Shown piece after piece: positions 55,161-64,000 of a stretch of 64,000 bases of DNA. The notes beneath the pieces are model-generated. The model was not told the DNA's origin and did not search any database. It saw only the letters and a list, made by a program, of their open reading frames with translations. The DNA lies in NCBI GenBank assembly GCA_932521035.1, contig OW051496.1, positions 4,960,001 through 5,024,000 of the forward strand, written 5' to 3'. Within the stretch, counting starts at the first letter, position 1, and each line of letters starts with the position of its first letter. The position numbers and the translations under genes are program-made. Source of the stretch: Oscheius dolichura. Its lineage: Eukaryota > Nematoda > Chromadorea > Rhabditida > Rhabditidae.

Positions 55161-56075
55161 TTACTTCGCCTTCTTTGCTTTGATCTTACGAAGGTAGAAT
55201 TCAAGCTCTTTTCCTTCTAGGATGTATCCATCGGCACGACCCAACTGTCCAGGGCTGGAAGAGATACGAGCAAGCAGGCGACCAGCTTGGAATTGTTCAA
55301 GAAGGTTGTTGTCGACGGTGGCATTCTTCTGACGCTCGGTGTACTTAGCTTGATTGGTTGGGTTACTGCAAATAGCGAGGTCAGACAGAAAAAAATGATC
55401 GGTATATTATAGCCGAAAACAATAAAATACAACTGAACACTAACCGCTTCTTGTTGATGATCGCGTTATCTTCCTCAGAGAGCTTGGCTCCCTTCTTCCT
55501 AGCTAGGGGGAGAGAGTAGTGAGCTTCATACCATTGACGGAAAGGAGCAGCATCGATAGTAATGACGGTACCTTTCACCAGAGTCTTCGTACGTACCAAT
55601 TCGTTGTTGGTGGCATTGTACACGGTGTCGACAATACGGGTTCTGCGGGTGATTTCTAAAGAAAACCAATTAATTAAGGTAGAAAATTGTAGTATTTCCA
55701 AGCTCTTTTTGCTTTTTTTTAGTGCTGATGCTTCAAAAATTGAAATCTCTTTGATCAACTTTTTTCTTGAAATGTACCAGTTTCAATGGATAGATTTCAC
55801 TTGTTCTACAAGAACTTACTCTCTGAAGCCCAGGAATAATTTCCAGCGTCCAAACGAAGGGCGCGGTACTTCAGGTTTCCTCCACGGACACGCACAACAT
55901 GAACACGGCTTGCTCCAATCTACGAAAAATTATGTTATGAACAGCCAGGATAGAAAATACTAACCTTGGTGTTAGCGGCGGGACGACCAAGTTCGAACTT
56001 CCTCTTCTTATGAGGCACGGGCCTAGTAGCTCCAGTCTTATAGCGCTTATGCCACTGGTCGCGCGAGATACCCAT
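55161..56075 (-). CDS. RPS8: 40S ribosomal protein S8 (eS8)
   Basis: A small-subunit ribosomal protein. It starts [20 protein letters not shown] and continues [55 protein letters not shown], then [20 protein letters not shown] and ends [14 protein letters not shown]. Two or more short introns are present. ATG 56075 is one base after TTTTCAG. AATAAA (complement of about 55138-55143) follows the stop. It is the first gene of a five-gene same-strand run, divergent from MCM3. Confidence 0.96.
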
Positions 56076-56461
56076 TCTGAAAATTGAAAAACGAAATAAA
56101 CGAGTTTTTTTTCTCAAACGGAGCAATAGAAAGAGATCAGAAAGAGAAGACAGTTGAGCACTTCATATTTTGTTCGGTCAATAAGCGTGTTTGGCTCAAT
56201 AATTCCATAAACGCACGACTTGAAAAGTTGTAAAAGTAAATCTTGGTGGCCGTACAAATTTCGTAGGATTGGATTTTTTGAGAAGAGCCCAGGCATACGG
56301 TAAAGTGTCGAGCGCAAGAGGAGCGTGCCGAGACCCTTAGTTCGAAAAATTTGGCGCGAAATTTTGGTTTTTGGCTGAATGAAGAGCTCCAAATTTATAA
56401 GAACATCCTTTCCCCTTTCTTTTTGATTCTTACTCAAACATTATACTTGCTTACTTACAGA
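56076..56461. promoter_or_regulatory. Shared upstream region of RPS8 (-) and MCM3 (+)
   Basis: A 386-bp gap between divergent starts, with acceptor-like TTTTCAG and TTACAG one base from each ATG. A GC-richer core lies near 56270-56360, including GCGCGAAATTTTGG and GGCGCGAAA, which resemble E2F-type sites (TTTSGCGC); an S-phase role for MCM3 would fit, but this is inference. No TATA box is clear. Confidence 0.35.
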
Positions 56462-59409
<2,948 letters not shown>

Positions 59410-59518
59410 CTTCACTTATGTATCACTGGTATCATCTCGGTCACCCGTCTACGGATCTCTTCTTTCTTGTTTTTATGCATTTTAATTTTGTAGTTTACTA
59501 AAAAAAGTTTGCATTGAT

Positions 59519-59525
59519 AATAAAA
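59519..59525 (+). terminator. Poly(A) signal of MCM3
   Basis: AATAAA lies about 110 bp after the MCM3 stop, in an AT-rich stretch (TTGATAATAAAACAA). Confidence 0.5.
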
Positions 59526-59654
59526 CAATTTTCACTTCTTCGAGATCATAGGAGGCAAAAGAATAAGAAAACATAGATATAGACGGTTGATGTGTGCCTT
59601 TATTGCACAACTCATTGCCTCTCCTCTCACATCTACATAATACACGATCGCCCA

Positions 59655-59663
59655 TATAAAAAC
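59655..59663 (+). promoter_or_regulatory. TATA box of the ABCB gene
   Basis: TATAAAAAC lies 34-42 nt before ATG 59697, the same distance as the TATA box of the PKS-NRPS gene, and again no acceptor-like AG directly precedes the ATG. Confidence 0.5.
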
Positions 59664-59696
59664 GACCAGGACCCTAGGACCACCAAAGGTCTGAAA

Positions 59697-62600
59697 ATGA
59701 CTTTCACCGGGAGCTCTCCTGCCAAGAATGTTTCGCCCGAAGGAGAGACCCTGGTCACCAAATCAAAGTTTGCTAGATTTTTAAATTACCTCTTCTGCAG
59801 GTGGGCATTCCTCTTTTTGTTTTTTTTGACCTATTGCTCATAGAGGTGACCTCGCCAAACAGAAGCTCACTGCCCAGCCCGTTCCTCTCAAACTTTTATT
59901 CCGTTACTCCACCCGAGCAGACCACATCCTCCTAATTGTTGGAGTTATCGCCGCCAGTCTGAGTGGCATGACCCAGGTCTCTTCCCCGCCCTCCCGTTTG
60001 TATACCCAGCCTCCAGCCGTTCCTGGCCATTCTGGCTGGTCGCTTCTTCAACACCCTCCTCGGCACACCTCCGGAGAGTGACCAGTTCCTCTACGAGGCC
60101 ACCCTCTACACCAGCCTCTATCTCGGCTCCTTCTTCGTCTGTGTCGGAATCAACCTCGTCCAAGTACCGTATTCCCCGGCTGCCGCGACGAAAACATTTC
60201 CAGTTTCTCTGTTTCCAAAGGGTGTGTGCCCGCCAGATAGCCCGTATCCGGCACGAGTTCGTCCGGTCCATCCTGAGACAAGATGCCGGCTGGTTCGATT
60301 CCACCTCCTGTGGGACCCTGACGACGCAACTCAATGAGTGGGTCAACTTTTTGAATACGATGCCGTTTTCAAAAGTTTTCATACGGGCTTACAGTGTCTG
60401 GAATGGGAGGAGGAATAATCCTATTAGGGCAGGGTAGGGGGTAATCCTCGCACAGAACACAAGAGGGTACACGGCCTGTTCCAGCAACATCGAGAGGATC
60501 CGGGACGGCATCGGGGACAAGCTCGGCCTCCTCATCCGAGGGTTCGTCATGTTCGTGGCCTCCCTGGGCGTCTCCCTATTCTTCGAGTGGCGCGTCGCCT
60601 TGTTCATGGCTCCCGTGGCCCCTCTCACATGCGGCTGTATGAATCTCATGAACAGGGTAGGCACTGCTCTTCTGAAAAACAACGAGATTTAGAAAATAGC
60701 CAAGGCGACGTCAAAAGAGTTGAGCAACATCGGAAATGCCGGCTCGGTGGCCGAGGAGGCTGTCCTGGGAGTGAGGACGGTGCAATCCCTCAACGGCCAG
60801 GAGGAGATGGTGTCCCGCTACGAGGACGAGCTGTCCAAGGGAATGGAATACGCCGCCTCGAAGGCCCTCTGGAGTGGCTTCCTCGGCGGTGTCTTCTTCT
60901 TCTTCCTCTTCTTCTTCATGGCCGGTGGAATGTTGTATGTTTGAGGGAGGAGGGGCTCTCAATACAGAGGGTTTCAGACTGGGTGGCCACCTACTAAAGG
61001 AGGGAATAATTAAACACGGAGGAGACGTCATGACAGCCGTGTAGGTTACTCCTCTCCTCTCTCGAGAATATTGACAGGCTGTCCATGTTGATATCTGCCT
61101 ATTTCCTCGGGATGATCAGTCCGCAATTAGTAGTCATCCTCAACAGCCGAGTGGCCGCCGCCGTTATCTACAAGACCATTGAGAGAGTTTGCTCTCCTTC
61201 TAAAAGAGCCAATTCCAATTAAGGTGCCCTCGATCGACGTGTACGAAGAGTGTGGCCAAGATCTGCCCGAGGTGGTAGGCGAGGTCGAGTTCCGCGATGT
61301 CCGCTTCCGTTACCCATCGAGGAAGGATGTGACTGTACTGGACGGGTTCTGTCTGAAAGTGGCCACTGGCAAGACACTCGCCCTCGTTGGCCACTCGGGA
61401 AGCGGCAAATCAACGGCCATCGGCCTCTTGAGCAGACTGTACGAGGTGGAGGCGGGACACGTCCTTATCGACGGGGTCGACGTCCGGGAAATTCGGCTGT
61501 CCTGTTTGAGAAGGATCATTGGGGTCGTGGAGCAGCAGCCAGCTCTGTTCAGCGACACCATAAAGGTGAAAAGGGCAGATAGAGAGGGGAGGAAGGTTTT
61601 GTAGGAGAACATCCGATTGGGGCGGGAAGATATCTCGGACGAGGACATGAAGCGAGTCTGCCGGATGGCCAATGCCCACGAATTCATCACTAAACTGCCC
61701 AAGGTTTTCGTTTTATATTTAGAGAACGTCGGATATTCAGGGGTACGATACAGTAATCGGAGACGGAGGAGTCCAGTTGTCAGGTGGCCAGAAACAGCGG
61801 GTGGCCATTGCCAGGACGCTGGCTAGAGACCCGAAGATTCTACTACTGGACGAAGCGACCTCTGCGCTCGACGGCCACAGCGAGACAGTCGTCCAGCAGG
61901 CTCTGGAGAACGCGATGAAGGGACGGACAACGATTGTCATTGCTCACCGTTTGGTCTGTTCTGAACATAAATGCCAGAGGAATCCCAATATTCAGGCTAC
62001 CGTAGTCAAGGCGGACTTGATTGTGGTCATGGAAAAGGGAGAGATCGTCGAGACGGGAGTCCATAAGGATCTGATGGCCGCTGGGGGGAAATACGCCGCC
62101 CTAGCCAAGGCCCAGCTGATGAATAAAGTCGAGCCCCCTCGCCCGAGAACCATCTCCACAACGGAGGTGTCTGGACCTGGCGCCTTCAGAAGAGGCGTCT
62201 CGGCAGAAAGCTCGATCAGGTATGGAAGACAGGAATAGAATTGATCCGAATATTCCAGAGGAAGCTTTATGAGTACTGGAGACATTGAGTGCTTCTCGGA
62301 TGACAAGGCCCTGGAGGGCGAGACGGTGGACAAGAATGCTCCCGGGATAATCGACTTGTACAAGGAGGCCGGGGCATTCCGAACTCCCCTTATTGGCGCC
62401 TTTTCCGCGGCTGCTCTGAGGGGACTCGAGATGCCGATAAACACGATCTGCTGGGGAATTGTTCGCCTTCTTTCGTTTACTCTCACAACTCTATCAATTC
62501 AGCTACTGGCCGCCTTCAAGGACGTCGGCAGCCCAGAGATGATGTCCAAGGTTCGGCTTGCCGTCTTCCTCATGTTGGGCAATGGAGTATTCATGTGTGT

Positions 62601-64000
62601 GACACAAACTATCGGGGTAGGGTGTTCTATCCCCAAATTCTACAGCCCCTCTCAGACAACGCTGTTCGGAAAGGTGGCCGAGAAGCTGATCCTGTCCCTT
62701 CGGGTGCGGGCATTCCGAAACGTCCTCCACCAGGATGCGGCCTTCTTCGACCTGCCCGAGCATTCCCCGGGTAAAATAATCACCCGTCTGGCAACAGACG
62801 GCCCCAATACGAAGGCCGTGGTGGACAGTCGGATGTTCCACGTCACGTACTACTGTAGTGCCTGGGCGATCAGCATCGGGGTGGCCACCTACAACTGTTG
62901 GCCTCTGGGCCTCGTCGGCTTCCTCCTCAGCGTCTTCTTGTTCTGGTTCCTTACCCGACTGGCCAGGAAGATACAGAAAAGGAACCTGTACATGTCCAAG
63001 CACAATCCAGCCGGCAAGGTAAAGAATTTCCCGTAAAGATTCATTATCAACCTTTTCAGCTTTCTGTGGAGATAATCGAAAATGTCCGAACCATCCAGCT
63101 GCTGACCAGGGAGGAGCGTTTCTATGAAAAGTACCGAGAATCCTCCCACGCTTTAAAGCACACGGAGGTCAAGAATGGCTTCCTAGACGGTGTGTTCTCC
63201 ACTTTTCCAGTGACTCATCTTTTCAGGTATAAATTTCGGTGTCTCCCAGTCGTACATCTTCTTCTCCATCGGGGTGGCCTACGGTCTCTGTGCCTATTTC
63301 ATCCGTCGCGGCTACTTCCCCATCGTTAATGCCTACCAAGGTGTCCTGTCCTCCTTCCTGTATGTTCCCATTCCTCCTCCTCTTCTCAATTCAATTCTCC
63401 AGGGCCAGTATATGTACGATGCTCGCGTCGGCCTTCTACTCAGAGTTTTCAAGGGCTCAAACAGCCATCGGTTTAATGTTCAAAATGATCAGAAGGGAGT
63501 CGGCCACGGGCGACATCGACGAGGGGGACAAGCCCGTCAGTTCCCATGTCTTTGTATTTCCCTGATGGCCATCCCAGATTCTAAACGGGGACATCGAATT
63601 CGACGAAGTGCACTTTATCTACCCCCAGCGGCCGTTGCACCCCGTCATGAAGGGCCTGTCCTTGTCGGTAAAACGGGGGCAGACCATCGCATTGGTCGGC
63701 CCTTCTGGCTCCGGGAAAAGTACCATAATATCGATGTTAGAGAGATTTTATGATACCACCATGGGCTCCGTGGTAAGTGAAAAACACCGATCAACAATAA
63801 CAAAATTCCGAAATTCGATGAGCATGAGCTGAAGAAGCTGTCTCTCCGCCACCTACGGACACGGATGGCCCTGGTCGGGCAGGAGCCGCGCCTCTTCTCC
63901 GGGTCTATCAAACAGAATATATGTTTCGGAATGGGTGAAGTGGAAGAGAGCCGGATAAAGAAGTCTCTCGACATGGCGAACGCTTCCAGTTTCATCTTCT
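59697..64000 (+). CDS. P-glycoprotein-type ABC transporter (ABCB), cut by the window end
   Basis: A full-size ABC exporter with two membrane and two nucleotide-binding halves; NBD2 is only partly inside the window. TMD1 contains [36 protein letters not shown], the P-gp-type [16 protein letters not shown], and [23 protein letters not shown]1 has [14 protein letters not shown], Walker [28 protein letters not shown], signature [19 protein letters not shown], Walker [14 protein letters not shown] and the H-loop VIAHRLATVV. The linker ([19 protein letters not shown]) leads to TMD2 ([20 protein letters not shown]) and NBD2 ([14 protein letters not shown], Walker [35 protein letters not shown]). GC-rich with many 35-60 nt introns. 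These transporters expel hydrophobic compounds from membranes; that it exports the nearby PKS product is only a possibility. Confidence 0.9.

Larger units (their letters stand above)
49527..56075 (-). other. Operon-like five-gene run RPS8-NOSIP-SNRNP40-LIPT1-DnaJ
   Basis: Five same-strand genes follow each other with stop-to-start gaps of about 195, 123, 148 and 138 bp. Each ATG has a splice-acceptor-like sequence 1-5 nt upstream (TTTTCAG, TGTTTAG, CTTCTAG, ATATTTAG, ATTGTAG). This spacing and the acceptors fit a polycistronic unit resolved by trans-splicing, as known in nematodes. The products touch translation, splicing, mitochondria and protein folding. Confidence 0.55.

Overview
This window looks like nuclear DNA of a small, compact animal genome, most probably a nematode. 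Protein-coding genes are broken by very short introns (about 30-60 nt, GT...AG), intergenic gaps are often 100-400 bp, and most conserved genes have a splice-acceptor-like 3' end (pyrimidine run plus AG) 1-11 nt upstream of the start codon, as expected for spliced-leader trans-splicing. The gene content also fits: a receptor-type guanylate cyclase, a GW182/AIN-type protein, a secreted BPI/LBP protein, a P-glycoprotein, and a giant PKS-NRPS like nematode pks-1. The species cannot be named from the sequence.

Layout: 0.3-1.5 kb (-) CHIP/STUB1; 1.9-5.7 kb (+) zinc-ribbon TAF1B/Rrn7-like factor; 5.7-7.1 kb GC-rich stretch with no recognised gene; 7.2-9.0 kb (+) BPI/LBP protein, convergent with 9.2-13.4 kb (-) receptor guanylate cyclase; 13.6-15.4 kb (-) short/branched-chain acyl-CoA dehydrogenase with a duplicated last exon; 17.0-19.4 kb (-) GW182/TNRC6-like; 20.8-21.7 kb (-) TFIIS N-terminal-domain protein; 21.9-24.0 kb (+) eIF2A; 24.2-49.4 kb (+) one very large PKS-NRPS gene; 49.5-56.1 kb (-) a tight five-gene run (RPS8, NOSIP, SNRNP40, LIPT1, DnaJ) that looks like an operon; 56.5-59.4 kb (+) MCM3; 59.7 kb to the window end (+) an ABCB multidrug transporter, cut by the edge.

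The centrepiece is the PKS-NRPS, read as one gene from 24207 to 49403: five ketosynthases, nine carrier domains (three of them a near-identical tandem array), two intact acyltransferases, two DH domains with catalytic motifs, three ketoreductases, then a condensation-adenylation-carrier-thioesterase end. The acyltransferase regions after KS1, KS2 and KS3 are visibly decayed and that after KS4 is gone, so two acyltransferases presumably serve the whole line.

Two gene classes are visible. Housekeeping genes (CHIP, acyl-CoA dehydrogenase, eIF2A, the RPS8 run, MCM3) are AT-rich with AT-ending codons. The guanylate cyclase, BPI, GW182, PKS and ABCB genes are GC-rich with C/G-ending codons; PKS and ABCB have TATA boxes 33-42 nt before the ATG and no acceptor there.
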